Of a DNA stretch of 64,000 bases, positions 1 through 9,962 are shown piece by piece; within the stretch, counting starts at the first letter, position 1, and the number at the start of each line of letters is the position of its first letter. The notes below the pieces were generated by a model, which worked only from the letters and a program-made list of their open reading frames with translations, did not search any database and was not told the origin of the DNA. This DNA is from Flavobacterium sp. UBA6721. GTDB lineage: Bacteria; Bacteroidota; Bacteroidia; Flavobacteriales; Flavobacteriaceae. Both the position numbers and the translations under genes were made by a program. Where the stretch lies: positions 1 through 64,000 of the forward strand of contig DKIJ01000024.1 of the NCBI GenBank assembly GCA_002454195.1, in the 5' to 3' direction.

Positions 1-319
1 TTTTAAATTATTAATTATTGGTTGTTAGATTAATACACAATACTTTTAACAAGACTTAAATTTTAAGCTTGTAAAGCTTACGAATTTCGATAATTTTACC
101 CATAAAAAATTAAATATTAATTTTATTATGTCCTATTTTTTACGAAAAACGAAATCCAAAAGTAAAATAAAAATACTTATTTCCATCATGTTTTTAAGTG
201 TTCAAATAACATTTAACTTTTAAAAAAACACAAAACACTATACAACAAGTATTTAGAAATAAAAAAAAGATGATTTTTTTAAAATAAATAAATTTAGAAT
301 ACAATCTTGATTACCTAAT
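1..319. other. AT-rich intergenic stretch, no gene seen
   Basis: Very AT-rich sequence downstream of birA. I see no open frame of useful length, no clear hairpin terminator and no RNA gene on either strand. It may contain the 3' untranslated part of birA or of a gene to the left of the window. Confidence 0.5.
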
Positions 320-1048
320 TCAATACAACAATTGTATTTCTTTAAGACCATAATCTACTAGACTATCATCTTCATGAAGTACCGTTAATTTTCCTTGCTT
401 AGTAACACTTGTAATTATCCCCATAATAGGTTTATTGTCACCTATAGTAAAAGGCATAGGTATCCCTTTCTTGAAAAGTAAATCCATGTATTCTGCCCAC
501 AATTTTTGAGAATGAGAACCAATTAATTTTATATTCTCTTTCAATTGATTTACGATTAACTCTACTAATTGATCTTTATCAAAATAGGAATTAGACACAA
601 CTGCCATAGAGGATGCTTTAGGAAGGTTCTCAAAATTAGTTTGATTTACATTCAAACCAACACCTATTATAGACGTTATAGAACCATCACTTTTGAAACT
701 ATTTTCAATAAGAATGCCAGCCAATTTAAAATTATCTGACATAATGTCGTTAGGCCATTTTATCTTTAAATTATTAATTTTTTGATCCTTCAACACTTGA
801 ATTATCGCTAACGAAGTTGCAATATTAAGCAGATAAATCGCTTCTACATTTAATAATAAATCCTTAACAAAAACACTCATTATCAAATTCTTAGACTTTT
901 CCGAATTCCAAACCGCTCCCATTTGTCCTTTTCCTTTAGTTTGGTTTTCAGCAGTTACCACAGTAAAATTCTCTAGTTCTTGAGAAGCAGACAAGGCTTT
1001 CAAAAAATCATTTGTAGAGTCTATGGCATCGAGTTTGATAAGTTTCAT
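320..1048 (-). CDS. birA: biotin--[acetyl-CoA-carboxylase] ligase
   Basis: Attaches biotin through biotinyl-AMP to the biotin carboxyl carrier subunit in the cytoplasm. The 242-residue protein shows the biotin-binding loop GKGQMG (about residues 39-44), the catalytic segment KWPND (97-101) and GVGLNVN (129-135), in the order of the BPL/LplA fold. There is no N-terminal helix-turn-helix, so it is a ligase only and not a biotin repressor as in E. coli. It is divergent from rsfS across about 96 bp, an arrangement I know from other flavobacteria. The start at 1048 gives an N-terminus (MKLIKLDAIDSTND) that fits the family. Confidence 0.93.
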   Translation of the reverse strand: MKLIKLDAIDSTNDFLKALSASQELENFTVVTAENQTKGKGQMGAVWNSEKSKNLIMSVFVKDLLLNVEAIYLLNIATSLAIIQVLKDQKINNLKIKWPNDIMSDNFKLAGILIENSFKSDGSITSIIGVGLNVNQTNFENLPKASSMAVVSNSYFDKDQLVELIVNQLKENIKLIGSHSQKLWAEYMDLLFKKGIPMPFTIGDNKPIMGIITSVTKQGKLTVLHEDDSLVDYGLKEIQLLY

Positions 1049-1144
1049 TAGGAATTATTTTTGTAACATTTTTTAATATTATGTTAAGGTTCAAAAATAA
1101 TCACAAAAAATGGTAACTTTACACACTTATTATAAAAATAATTC

Positions 1145-1516
1145 ATGGCAAAAAAGACTGTAAATAATGATGCATTGCTTGCAAACATTATTAAAGGAAT
1201 AGAAGAAGTAAAAGGAAATGACATAGATATTCTCGATCTTAGAGAAATAGATAGCGCAGTTTGCGACTATTTTGTTATCTGCAACGGAAATTCAAATACC
1301 CAAGTTAACGCAATTGTTAACTCCATCCAAAAAATAGTTTCCAAAGAAATAAAAGATAAACCTTGGCATGTTGAAGGAACTGACAATGCCGAATGGGTAC
1401 TTATGGACTATGTAAACATCGTGGTGCATGTTTTCCAAAAACAAATTAGAGAATATTATAATATCGAAAGTTTGTGGGGAGATGCAAAAATTACTACAAT
1501 TGCAAACAAATACTAA
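1145..1516 (+). CDS. rsfS: ribosome silencing factor RsfS
   Basis: RsfS/Iojap family protein that binds ribosomal protein L14 and blocks subunit joining when nutrients are scarce. The 123 residues are typical in length. The family core is visible: DILDLREIDSAVCDYFVICNGNS near the N-terminus, WHVEG in the middle, and the C-terminal segment ESLWGDAK. It is the first gene of a run of same-strand genes and ends 17 bp before ftsH, so the two are probably cotranscribed. Confidence 0.93.
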   Translation: MAKKTVNNDALLANIIKGIEEVKGNDIDILDLREIDSAVCDYFVICNGNSNTQVNAIVNSIQKIVSKEIKDKPWHVEGTDNAEWVLMDYVNIVVHVFQKQIREYYNIESLWGDAKITTIANKY

Positions 1517-1533
1517 AAGTAAGATAAAAAATA

Positions 1534-3459
1534 ATGGCAAAAGACAAAAATCCAAACCCAAACAAATTTAGAATAAGTCCATGGTTAGTTTATACTGCCA
1601 TCTTGCTTATTTTCTTATTTATAAGCTTTGTTACGGGTAGTACTAACTTACAAGAACCAGCTCAGCTAAAATCGTCTAACATTGACAACATGTTAGCCAA
1701 AGGAGACATAAAAAATGTTATTATTTTCAATAATAAAGATGCCGAAATTTACCTTTCAGAAAAAGGATTAAAAAACCCTTCTAACAAAAAGGTGGCAAAA
1801 GACATCTTTGATCGCCCTAACAAAGGCCCACATTACACCACAAAATTTGGTGATTTAAAATCATTTCAAGAAAAATTAGACAAAGCCAAAGAAGAAAAAA
1901 AACTGGTTGATTACGATTTTAAAGAAGCAAGCAATTGGTCAGATATCATTATTAGCTTACTTCCGGTAATCATTATCATCGCAGTATGGATTTTTATCAT
2001 GCGTAAAATGTCTGGTGGTGGCGCTGGTGGCGGTGGGCAAATTTTCAACATTGGAAAATCAAAAGCGAAACTTTTTGACGAAAAAACCGATGTTAAAACC
2101 ACTTTTAAAGATGTAGCTGGATTAGAAGGAGCTAAAGAAGAAATTCAAGAAATTGTTGAATTCCTTAAAAATCCTGAAAAATTCACAAACCTAGGAGGTA
2201 AAATCCCAAAAGGCGCTTTACTTGTAGGACCTCCTGGAACAGGAAAAACATTATTAGCAAAAGCGGTTGCCGGAGAAGCTCAAGTTCCCTTTTTCTCACT
2301 TTCAGGGTCAGATTTCGTAGAAATGTTTGTAGGAGTTGGTGCTTCAAGAGTACGTGACTTATTCAAACAAGCTAAAGAAAAATCTCCTGCTATCATTTTC
2401 ATTGACGAAATTGACGCTGTGGGACGCGCTAGAGGTAAAAATAATTTCTCTGGAGGTAATGACGAAAGAGAAAATACTTTAAATCAATTACTAACCGAAA
2501 TGGATGGTTTTGGTTCTAATTCAAATGTTATTGTTTTAGCTGCAACTAACAGAGCCGATGTTTTAGACAAAGCCTTAATGCGTGCAGGACGTTTTGACAG
2601 ACAAATTTTTGTTGATTTACCAGATGTACGTGAACGTGCCGAAATATTCAAAGTTCACTTAGCGCCTTTGAAAAAAGTAGAAGGTTTAGATTTAGACTTT
2701 TTAGCCAAACAAACACCAGGTTTCTCTGGAGCTGATATAGCTAACGTATGTAATGAAGCTGCATTAATAGCCGCTCGTAATAACAAAACTGCAGTTGACA
2801 AACAAGATTTCCTTGATGCAGTTGACCGTATTGTAGGTGGATTAGAGAAAAAGAATAAAATCATTACTCCTGAAGAGAAAAAAGCAATTGCCATTCACGA
2901 GGCAGGACACGCAACTGTAAGTTGGATGTTAGAACACGCTGCACCTCTAATCAAAGTCACCATTGTTCCTAGAGGTCAAAGCTTAGGTGCTGCTTGGTAC
3001 TTGCCAGAGGAACGTCAAATTGTTCGTACTGAGCAAATGCTAGATGAGATGTGTGCAACTATGGGTGGACGTGCTGCCGAGAAAGTTACTTTCAACAAAA
3101 TCTCTACTGGAGCATTAAGCGATTTAGAAAAAGTAACAAGACAAGCCCGAGCAATGGTTACGGTTTATGGACTGAATGAGAAAATAGGTAATGTAACTTA
3201 TTACGATTCAACAGGACAAAGTGAATATAATTTTTCTAAACCTTATTCGGATGAAACAGCTCAAATTATAGATAAAGAAATTTCTTTATTGATTGAAAAT
3301 CAATACCAAAGAGCTATTCAAATCTTAGAAGAAAACAAAGATAAATTAAATCAACTTGCTGATATTCTTATCGAAAAAGAAGTTATTTTTAAAGACGATT
3401 TAGAAGCTATTTTTGGAAAAAGAAGTTTTGACAAAAATCTTGAAGAAACAGTCTCTTAA
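1534..3459 (+). CDS. ftsH: ATP-dependent zinc metalloprotease FtsH
   Basis: Membrane-anchored AAA+ protease that degrades misfolded and regulatory membrane proteins. Two membrane segments lie near residues 15-35 and 135-157 with a periplasmic domain between them. A glycine-rich linker follows, then Walker A GPPGTGKT (about 232-239), Walker B with FIDEIDAVG, and the zinc protease motif HEAGH (455-459). At 641 residues it is full length. The start follows RsfS closely. A strong hairpin with a T-run follows the gene, so it ends the first transcript segment, although LUD and cdsA follow on the same strand. Confidence 0.97.
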   Translation: MAKDKNPNPNKFRISPWLVYTAILLIFLFISFVTGSTNLQEPAQLKSSNIDNMLAKGDIKNVIIFNNKDAEIYLSEKGLKNPSNKKVAKDIFDRPNKGPHYTTKFGDLKSFQEKLDKAKEEKKLVDYDFKEASNWSDIIISLLPVIIIIAVWIFIMRKMSGGGAGGGGQIFNIGKSKAKLFDEKTDVKTTFKDVAGLEGAKEEIQEIVEFLKNPEKFTNLGGKIPKGALLVGPPGTGKTLLAKAVAGEAQVPFFSLSGSDFVEMFVGVGASRVRDLFKQAKEKSPAIIFIDEIDAVGRARGKNNFSGGNDERENTLNQLLTEMDGFGSNSNVIVLAATNRADVLDKALMRAGRFDRQIFVDLPDVRERAEIFKVHLAPLKKVEGLDLDFLAKQTPGFSGADIANVCNEAALIAARNNKTAVDKQDFLDAVDRIVGGLEKKNKIITPEEKKAIAIHEAGHATVSWMLEHAAPLIKVTIVPRGQSLGAAWYLPEERQIVRTEQMLDEMCATMGGRAAEKVTFNKISTGALSDLEKVTRQARAMVTVYGLNEKIGNVTYYDSTGQSEYNFSKPYSDETAQIIDKEISLLIENQYQRAIQILEENKDKLNQLADILIEKEVIFKDDLEAIFGKRSFDKNLEETVS

Positions 3460-3483
3460 TAAGACACTTAATATAAATAATTT

Positions 3484-3526
3484 AAAATCTTAATTCAAAA
3501 CCTCGTTTTGAATTAAGATTTTTTTA
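3484..3526 (+). terminator. Rho-independent terminator after ftsH
   Basis: Perfect 18-bp inverted repeat, AAAATCTTAATTCAAAAC paired with its complement across a 3-nt CTC loop, running into a T-run. It separates ftsH from the LUD-cdsA-psd run. Confidence 0.85.
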
Positions 3527-3569
3527 TCTTTGAACGGTTACAAATAAAACATTAAGTACCTTACAAAAT

Positions 3570-4172
3570 ATGAGTCTTTTTAGAAAACTTTTTGGATCTA
3601 GTGTTTCACCTTCAGATGAAGAAAAAGAAAGCCAAAACAACAACTTTTTTTCTGATAGCAACATCTCTGTTGACGAGCGTTTTATCTACAATTTCAAAAA
3701 AAATGGAGGTAAATTTATCTACTGTGAAAATGATCAAGAAGTTAAGGATCAATTTGAAAATATTTTAGAAGAAAACGATTGGTTCGAAAGTGAAGTACTA
3801 TGTTACGATACTAAGTTATTTTATTTGTTAGACGAAAATAAACTAGTTTATAATAAACCTACAAACCCTAAATTCTTACTTTCGAGTTGTGAAAATTTAA
3901 TAGCTGAAGAAGGTTCTATCCTATTTTCATCAAAACAAATCAAGCAACATAAACCAAACGAACTACCAACAAACATAGTTGTTTTGGCTACAACAAGTCA
4001 AATACTTGCAATGAAAAGTGATGGTCTTAGTGCAATTAAAAAGAAATACGAAAGAGACTACCCTACCAATATTACTGCTATAAAATATTTTGAAAAAGCG
4101 AAAGAAGAAGACTTCACACAATATGGAAGCTCCGCAAAAAATCTTTATTTATTGCTTTTAGAAGATCTTTAA
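3570..4172 (+). CDS. LUD domain protein (LutC-like)
   Basis: A 200-residue protein that looks like the LUD (lactate utilisation) domain family. Visible features are a central TNIVVLATTSQI strand and a C-terminal block ending in LYLLLLEDL, as in flavobacterial proteins found between ftsH and cdsA. The iron-sulfur partners LutA and LutB are not nearby, so a role in lactate oxidation cannot be assumed. The stop is separated from the cdsA ATG by one base, so translation is probably coupled. The substrate is unknown. Confidence 0.75.
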   Translation: MSLFRKLFGSSVSPSDEEKESQNNNFFSDSNISVDERFIYNFKKNGGKFIYCENDQEVKDQFENILEENDWFESEVLCYDTKLFYLLDENKLVYNKPTNPKFLLSSCENLIAEEGSILFSSKQIKQHKPNELPTNIVVLATTSQILAMKSDGLSAIKKKYERDYPTNITAIKYFEKAKEEDFTQYGSSAKNLYLLLLEDL

Positions 4173-4173
4173 A

Positions 4174-5064
4174 ATGAATGAAACTCTAAAAAGATCAATA
4201 TCAGGCGCTATTTACATTGTATTATTATTAGCTTCTATATTATTCTCAACCGAAAGTTTTTTTATCCTTTTCGGTATTTTTTTACTGATTGCTATCTCTG
4301 AATTTTGCAATCTAACGCAAGTAAATAAAGTGCTTCCGTTAATTGCTGCATTCTTAGTATATACAACTATTACCCTTATTAGTCATTACAATACACTAAC
4401 TACTACTACTATCAATGATTATCTAGGGACAAACATTGAAATCACGATAAACATTGAACAACTTAACATCATTTTATTAGCAACCACACTCATAGTTTCA
4501 GTAAAATGTATTCTTTTTCTTTTTTACGACAGTGTTCAAAAAATTAGTACTTCTTCTAAATACCTTTATTTATTTGGTTACATAACACTACCATTTGTAT
4601 TTATAACTAAAATTTCATTTGGTATCAAAGATTACAACCCAAAAATCATCATTGGTTTATTCCTTCTAATTTGGACCAATGATACTTTTGCCTACATCGT
4701 TGGGAAATCAATTGGGAAACATAAATTACTCGAACGAATTTCGCCTAAAAAAACAATTGAAGGATTTTTAGGAGGTATCATTTTTGCCATTTTTGCTGGT
4801 TATTTAATCTCCAAATATTACATTAGTCCAAAACCCGAATTCAGTCAGCAATCCATTTTAATATGGACATCAATTGCAACTATTGTTGGTATTTTTGGAA
4901 CCATTGGAGATTTAATAGAATCCAAATTCAAAAGAATTGCTGGAGTAAAAGACAGTGGAAACATTATGCCTGGTCATGGAGGTGTACTAGATAGACTAGA
5001 TAGTGTTATATTTGTAGCACCAATAATATTTTTATTTTACCAAATTTTAAATTATGTTTCATAA
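4174..5064 (+). CDS. cdsA: phosphatidate cytidylyltransferase
   Basis: Makes CDP-diacylglycerol from phosphatidate and CTP, the branch point of phospholipid synthesis. The 296-residue protein is polytopic, with about seven hydrophobic segments. It carries the CDS signature near the C-terminus: ISPKKTIEGFLGG, then GDLIESKFKRIAGVKDSGN and PGHGGVLDRLDS. It overlaps psd by 11 bp, which places two consecutive activities of phosphatidylethanolamine synthesis together. Phosphatidylserine synthase itself is not in the window. Confidence 0.95.
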   Translation: MNETLKRSISGAIYIVLLLASILFSTESFFILFGIFLLIAISEFCNLTQVNKVLPLIAAFLVYTTITLISHYNTLTTTTINDYLGTNIEITINIEQLNIILLATTLIVSVKCILFLFYDSVQKISTSSKYLYLFGYITLPFVFITKISFGIKDYNPKIIIGLFLLIWTNDTFAYIVGKSIGKHKLLERISPKKTIEGFLGGIIFAIFAGYLISKYYISPKPEFSQQSILIWTSIATIVGIFGTIGDLIESKFKRIAGVKDSGNIMPGHGGVLDRLDSVIFVAPIIFLFYQILNYVS

Positions 5065-5704
5065 AGAAGGAATTCCATCTATTTTTTTAAGTTCGGTTTT
5101 TACCGTGGCAGTATTATTACTTGCTGATAAATTTATTGATATCGAATGGCTAAGAATGCTCGTTCAACTCTTTGCTTTCTTAGTTTTAGTTATCGTATTA
5201 CAATTCTTTAGAAACCCTAAAAGACCTTTGATTATAAACGAAAATCAAATTCTTGCTCCTGTTGACGGTAAAGTGGTTGTTATCGAAGAAGTATACGAAG
5301 GTGAATATTTCAAAGACAAACGTTTACAGGTGTCTATTTTCATGTCGCCAATTAATGTTCACGTAACTCGATATGCCATGAGTGGAATTATTAAATTTAG
5401 TAAATATCATCCTGGTAAATTCCTAGTGGCTTGGCATCCAAAAGCAAGTGAAGAAAACGAGAGAACAACTGTTGTCGTTGAAAACAACACATTCGGAGCT
5501 GTTTTATACCGTCAAATTGCTGGTGCACTAGCACGCCGAATTGTTAATTATGCGGAAGAAGGAATGCAGGTAGTACAAGGTACTGATGCAGGTTTTATTA
5601 AATTTGGTTCCAGAGTAGATTTATTCTTACCTTTAGGAACTCCAGTAGATGTAGTTTTAAACCAAAAAGCAATTGGAGGAAAAACTGTTATTGCAAAAAA
5701 ATAA
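5054..5704 (+). CDS. psd: phosphatidylserine decarboxylase
   Basis: Converts phosphatidylserine to phosphatidylethanolamine at the membrane. The 216 residues fit the short class of the family: an N-terminal hydrophobic hairpin, then QILAPVDGKVVVIEE, VSIFMSPINVHVTRYAMSG, and the C-terminal self-cleavage site within FIKFGSRVDLFLPLG. Cleavage at the GS pair is the known route to the pyruvoyl cofactor. The gene overlaps cdsA upstream, and its stop overlaps the start of the ACBP gene by one base (TAATG). Confidence 0.94.
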   Translation: MFHKEGIPSIFLSSVFTVAVLLLADKFIDIEWLRMLVQLFAFLVLVIVLQFFRNPKRPLIINENQILAPVDGKVVVIEEVYEGEYFKDKRLQVSIFMSPINVHVTRYAMSGIIKFSKYHPGKFLVAWHPKASEENERTTVVVENNTFGAVLYRQIAGALARRIVNYAEEGMQVVQGTDAGFIKFGSRVDLFLPLGTPVDVVLNQKAIGGKTVIAKK

Positions 5705-5964
5705 TGACTCAAAAAGATTTAGATACTCGGTTTAACGAAGCGGTTGAAAAAGCTTCAAAAATGACTCAAGCATCTTTACCTCAAGATGTGCAGCTAAGAC
5801 TTTATGCCTTTTACAAACAAGCAACAATAGGTACAGTAGAAATTAGACAAACTTCTAATTTTCATCTAAGAGATGCCTTTAAAACAAATGCTTGGATGCA
5901 AATCAGTCATCTTTCGGTAGATGAAGCCAAAGAAAACTATATTGAAATCATTAATTCGCTTTGA
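5704..5964 (+). CDS. acyl-CoA-binding protein
   Basis: Small four-helix protein of the ACBP family that binds long-chain acyl-CoA in the cytoplasm. In its 86 residues the family motif YAFYKQATIGTVE (about 36-48) is clear, together with the later WMQISHLSVDEAKENYIEII helix. ACBPs are mostly eukaryotic but occur in flavobacteria. The start overlaps the psd stop, so it belongs to the phospholipid operon, which suits an acyl-chain carrier. Confidence 0.88.
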   Translation: MTQKDLDTRFNEAVEKASKMTQASLPQDVQLRLYAFYKQATIGTVEIRQTSNFHLRDAFKTNAWMQISHLSVDEAKENYIEIINSL

Positions 5965-5978
5965 AAATAATACAATTC

Positions 5979-6755
5979 ATGAAAAAGCTTTTCTTTACCA
6001 CAGCAAGCCTATTTTTTTTAAGTTTTTTAGTTTCATGCAATAAGAAAAAACTAACTGAAGTTGTCGAAGTTCCACTTCCTACAGCTGAAGAAAAAATCTC
6101 TATTGGTTTTCCAGATGATGTAAAAGCAGACCCTGGCTCTTTTTTATTGGACAAACTGCCCTATAACTATGATGATTTAGCGCCTTCTCTATCCCCTTTA
6201 ACATTAGAAGTTCATTATTCGAAACACTATTTATCGTATACCAATAATCTAAACAAAGCCATTGCTGGTACGGAATACGAAAATATGTCTATCGAAAACA
6301 TTTTAGCCAAACTTGATATAAATGATACTGAATTAAGAAATAATGCTGGAGGATTTTATAATCACTCCTTATACTGGAAATCTATTGGCCCTAAAGGCGG
6401 AGGAACACCAAAAGACACTATAGCATCCGTAATTGATAGAGATTTTGGATCTTTTAACGACTTCAAAAATGCTTTCATACAAGAAGCAAGTTTACAATTT
6501 GGTTCAGCTTGGGTTTGGTTAATTGTAGACAAAGCTGGAAAACTAAAAATCACCAGTACACAAAATCAAGACAATCCCTTAATGAGAAATGCCGCTGTGC
6601 CAGGAACACCTATTTTAGCATTAGACCTTTGGGAACACGCTTATTATTTGGGTTACCAATACCGTCGAAAAACCTATATTGATGCTTTTTTTGCTATTAT
6701 TGACTGGAATAATGTCAATAAAAATTACAAAAACTCATTTATCAAACAGTATTGA
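5979..6755 (+). CDS. Fe/Mn superoxide dismutase, predicted lipoprotein
   Basis: Dismutates superoxide. The dismutase domain starts around LPYNYDDLAPSLSP. Metal ligands are recognisable in order: His in LEVHYSKHY, His in YNHSLYW, then Asp and His in LDLWEHAYY. I take the ATG at 5979 rather than the in-frame TTG at 5961, because it gives a clean lipoprotein signal (MKKLFFTT... with lipobox LVSC). The enzyme is therefore probably anchored outside the cytoplasmic membrane. The gene overlaps no neighbour and ends the operon before a terminator. Confidence 0.92.
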   Translation: MKKLFFTTASLFFLSFLVSCNKKKLTEVVEVPLPTAEEKISIGFPDDVKADPGSFLLDKLPYNYDDLAPSLSPLTLEVHYSKHYLSYTNNLNKAIAGTEYENMSIENILAKLDINDTELRNNAGGFYNHSLYWKSIGPKGGGTPKDTIASVIDRDFGSFNDFKNAFIQEASLQFGSAWVWLIVDKAGKLKITSTQNQDNPLMRNAAVPGTPILALDLWEHAYYLGYQYRRKTYIDAFFAIIDWNNVNKNYKNSFIKQY

Positions 6756-6772
6756 TATAATTTCAAACCAAT

Positions 6773-6815
6773 AAAATGCCCACGCCTTATTTTAAAATAA
6801 ACGTCGGCATTTTTT
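6773..6815 (+). terminator. Terminator after superoxide dismutase
   Basis: Stem AAAATGCC(C)ACG / CGT(C)GGCATTTT with an AT-rich loop, followed by T residues. Confidence 0.75.
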
Positions 6816-6928
6816 GTTGTAATCAACAACATTACTACAAATAAAACTCTCTTATCAAAATCATAAATAAACAGTAATATTTATTGGGTTTGCGTCCTTT
6901 TTTATAAATTTGACAAAAATATACACCC

Positions 6929-8560
6929 TTGAGTAAATCGCTATTTTTCATCTGTTTTAGTTTGTTTTTTGTTACTTCAATACAAGTAAAAGCGCAAACT
7001 CCTAAAAAAATCATCATTGAACATTCTGATTTTGCCGATGTTAATCAGGCAGAAATGCCAGACGCTTTTTTATTAACTGGAAATGTGGTCGTAAATCACG
7101 ATGGTGCCGTTTTAAGTTGTAACAAAGCCTACTATTTTCAAAAAGAAAACTACATTAAAGCTTTTGGTAATGTACAATTAGTTCAAGGAGACACTCTTTA
7201 TTTAAACAGTAAATATGCTGAGTATAACGGAAATGTAAAAAAAGCATTCGCTACTGGAGATGCTGTTTTAAGCACACCCGACTCTACTTTAAAAACAGAT
7301 ACAATTAATTTTGATCGTAATAACCAAGAAGCATTTTACAATACTAAAGGGGTAATTACAAACAATGAAAATACTTTAGAAAGTAATTCTGGAAAATATT
7401 ATGTAGCTCAAAAGAAATTTCAGTTTTTGACTGCGGTAACCATTACGAATCCTAAATATGTTATTAAATCAGATCATCTTGATTATTATAGCAATTCAGG
7501 GCATTCCTATCTTTTTGGACCTTCAACCATAACCAGCAAAAACAATTATATTTATACTGAAAAGGGCTTTTATGATACGAAGAAAAATCTAGCCCATTTT
7601 CTGCGAAAATCATATATCAAATACAATGATCGATTGATTCAAGGTGATAGTTTGTATTATGATCGTAACAAAGAATTTGCTTCGGCTACGCGAAATGTAA
7701 AAATTACCGATTCGATTAATCGTGGTATCGTCAAAGGTCATTATGCCGAAATATTCCAGAAAAAAGACTCCATGTTTGTTACTAAAAGAGCATTAGCTGT
7801 AAACTTCGTTCAAAATGATTCGGTTTATATACATGGTAAAAAAATAATGGTAACTGGCAAAGAAGGCGACCGAATAATTCGTGCGTTTAATAATGTTCGT
7901 TTCTTTAAAACAGATATGAGCGGAAAATGTGATTCCATACATTCTAGCACCAAAATCGCTCTAACAAAACTCATAGGCAACCCCATATTATGGAATGGAG
8001 AAAGTCAAATTACTGGCGATATTATGCACCTCATAGGGAATAAAAAAACAGAAAAACTCGATTCCTTAAAAGTACTTAACAACACCTTTATCATTTCCAA
8101 AGACACATTAGGAACGGGATACAATCAAATAAAGGGAATGAACCTCTATGGCAAATTCGAAGAAGGTAAACTCCACGATGTAGACATTGTTAAAAACGCC
8201 GAGGTCATTTATTACATGCGAAATGATGACAAGGAACTCATTGGAATCAATAAAAATGTAAGCAGTAAAATCAGTATTCTTTTCGATAAAAATGCTATTG
8301 AAACCATCACGTTTTTTCAACAAGTAGATGGAGATATCTATCCTGAAGAAGAACTTAGCGAATACGAAAGGAAATTTAAAGGCTTCAAATGGCGGGCTGA
8401 CGAACGAATAAAATCTAAAGACGATATCTTTCCAGAAGAAGAGAATCAATACAACGACAAAATGATTGCTGATACTAAAAAAGATGCTGCCAAGAAAAAC
8501 GTTCCAATGAAAATCAGGAAAGAAACATTGAATTACGATAAAAAGAAGAAAAAGAAGTAG
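6929..8560 (+). CDS. OstA/LptA-like periplasmic protein
   Basis: A 543-residue secreted protein with a signal peptide (SLFFICFSLFFVTSIQVKAQ). It resembles the OstA/LptA family that forms the beta-jellyroll bridge for lipopolysaccharide transport. Evidence is the LLTGNVVVNHDGAVLSCNKAYYF segment and repeated units of the form GNVxLxQGDTLYLNSKYAEYNG, each about 25-30 residues. The C-terminus is lysine-rich. The start is a TTG at 6929, since no ATG or GTG gives the signal peptide. In Bacteroidota such long OstA proteins are common and their exact step in LPS export is not settled. Confidence 0.82.
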   Translation: MSKSLFFICFSLFFVTSIQVKAQTPKKIIIEHSDFADVNQAEMPDAFLLTGNVVVNHDGAVLSCNKAYYFQKENYIKAFGNVQLVQGDTLYLNSKYAEYNGNVKKAFATGDAVLSTPDSTLKTDTINFDRNNQEAFYNTKGVITNNENTLESNSGKYYVAQKKFQFLTAVTITNPKYVIKSDHLDYYSNSGHSYLFGPSTITSKNNYIYTEKGFYDTKKNLAHFLRKSYIKYNDRLIQGDSLYYDRNKEFASATRNVKITDSINRGIVKGHYAEIFQKKDSMFVTKRALAVNFVQNDSVYIHGKKIMVTGKEGDRIIRAFNNVRFFKTDMSGKCDSIHSSTKIALTKLIGNPILWNGESQITGDIMHLIGNKKTEKLDSLKVLNNTFIISKDTLGTGYNQIKGMNLYGKFEEGKLHDVDIVKNAEVIYYMRNDDKELIGINKNVSSKISILFDKNAIETITFFQQVDGDIYPEEELSEYERKFKGFKWRADERIKSKDDIFPEEENQYNDKMIADTKKDAAKKNVPMKIRKETLNYDKKKKKK

Positions 8561-8686
8561 GCAGTTTTCAGTTTCAGAAGGCAAAAACAGAATACTATAC
8601 TAAATCTAAATTGTAACAAAAAGTAAAAAAACTTCCTGAACTTTGCGAAAAACTTTGCAAACTTTGCGGTTAAAAAACTAACAACA
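8561..8686. repeat. Dispersed intergenic repeat with CTTTGCG units
   Basis: Contains CTTTGCG, CTTTGC and CTTTGCGGTTAA in close succession (about 8641-8672), preceded by a CAGTTTTCAGTTTCAG stretch. The same words recur at 38610-38700 and 51422-51520. Confidence 0.55.
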
Positions 8687-9880
8687 GTGAATAAGGATTT
8701 TATAAAATACCAAGCACAAACTTCTCCTTACCCATTAGGAATGGAAGTTTCACACGCCATTGGTTCATATATATACGACACTAATAATAAAAAATACCTG
8801 GATTTTGTTGCTGGAGTTTCAGCTTGTACTTTAGGACATCAACCTCCTAGAGTCAATCAAGCCATCAAAGACCAATTGGACAAATATTCACACGTTATGG
8901 TGTATGGAGAATATTCCCAAAGCCCTGCTGTAGAATATTGCAAACTCATGGCTTCACTCCTACCTGCGCCATTAGACAAAACCTATTTAGTGAATTCAGG
9001 CACCGAAGCAATTGAAGGAGCCTTAAAATTAGCCCGAAGAGTAACTGGTCGAAGCCAATGGATTTCCTGTTATAATGCCTACCACGGAAACACTATGGGT
9101 TCTATGAGTGTTATGGGATTTGAGGAACGAAAACAAGCTTTTAGACCATTAATTCCAGATGTAGACTTTATTACGTTTAACAATGAAGCCGATTTAGAAA
9201 AAATAACTACTAAAACTGCTGGTGTTTTACTCGAAACCATTCAAGGAGGCGCCGGATTTATTGAACCACAAAATGATTTCTTGAAAAAAGTTCGCGCTCG
9301 ATGTACAGAAGTAGGAGCTTTATTAATTCTGGACGAAATCCAACCTGGGTTTGGAAGAACTGGAAAACTATTTGGTTTCCAAAACTACGATATTGTTCCT
9401 GACATAATTGCCATGGGAAAAGGCATGGGAGGCGGAATGCCTGTTGGTGCTTTTACCGCTTCATCGGCAATGATGGATTTATTAACTGATAATCCTAAAT
9501 TAGGGCACATTACCACCTTTGGCGGACATCCTGTCATTGCGGCAGCCTGTCTAGCAACATTGAAAGAATTAACTGAAACAAACTTGATGCAAGAAGCTTT
9601 AGAGAAGGAAAAACTCTTTCGATCGCTTTTGGTACATCCTTTGATACAGGAAGTTAGAGGAAAAGGATTGATGCTGGCGGCTATGACTGCCGAGGCCGCA
9701 ATCACAAATGAAGTAATATTAAAATGTCAAGACAAAGGACTCATTTTATTTTGGCTCCTTTTTGAAGGATGTGCTATTAGAATTACTCCTCCTTTAACAA
9801 TTTCTAATGAAGAAATTCGCGAAGGATGCGCAATACTATTAGAAGTGATGGATGAAGTAATGGCTTCTCAAAAAAAATAG
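8687..9880 (+). CDS. class III PLP-dependent aminotransferase (acetylornithine aminotransferase-like)
   Basis: PLP enzyme of the aspartate/ornithine/acetylornithine aminotransferase family, 397 residues. Visible features are the cofactor phosphate loop VNSGTEAIEGALKLAR, the aromatic-stacking segment YHGNTMG, the cofactor aspartate in LILDEIQPGFGRTGKLF, and the Schiff-base lysine in IIAMGKGMGGGMPVG. The start is a GTG at 8687 just after the dispersed repeat. No arginine or lysine biosynthesis genes are adjacent, so the substrate cannot be fixed. Confidence 0.85.
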   Translation: MNKDFIKYQAQTSPYPLGMEVSHAIGSYIYDTNNKKYLDFVAGVSACTLGHQPPRVNQAIKDQLDKYSHVMVYGEYSQSPAVEYCKLMASLLPAPLDKTYLVNSGTEAIEGALKLARRVTGRSQWISCYNAYHGNTMGSMSVMGFEERKQAFRPLIPDVDFITFNNEADLEKITTKTAGVLLETIQGGAGFIEPQNDFLKKVRARCTEVGALLILDEIQPGFGRTGKLFGFQNYDIVPDIIAMGKGMGGGMPVGAFTASSAMMDLLTDNPKLGHITTFGGHPVIAAACLATLKELTETNLMQEALEKEKLFRSLLVHPLIQEVRGKGLMLAAMTAEAAITNEVILKCQDKGLILFWLLFEGCAIRITPPLTISNEEIREGCAILLEVMDEVMASQKK

Positions 9881-9962
9881 CAATCGCTCGAATAAACACT
9901 GTTTCTTTTGTTAATTAAATTGTTCACAATAATTCATTTTTTTCTTCGATAAAACACAAAGG

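Noticed and set aside
8108..8584. 158-codon frame opposite the OstA-like gene
   Set aside because: Phe-rich shadow of a lysine- and glutamate-rich coding strand.
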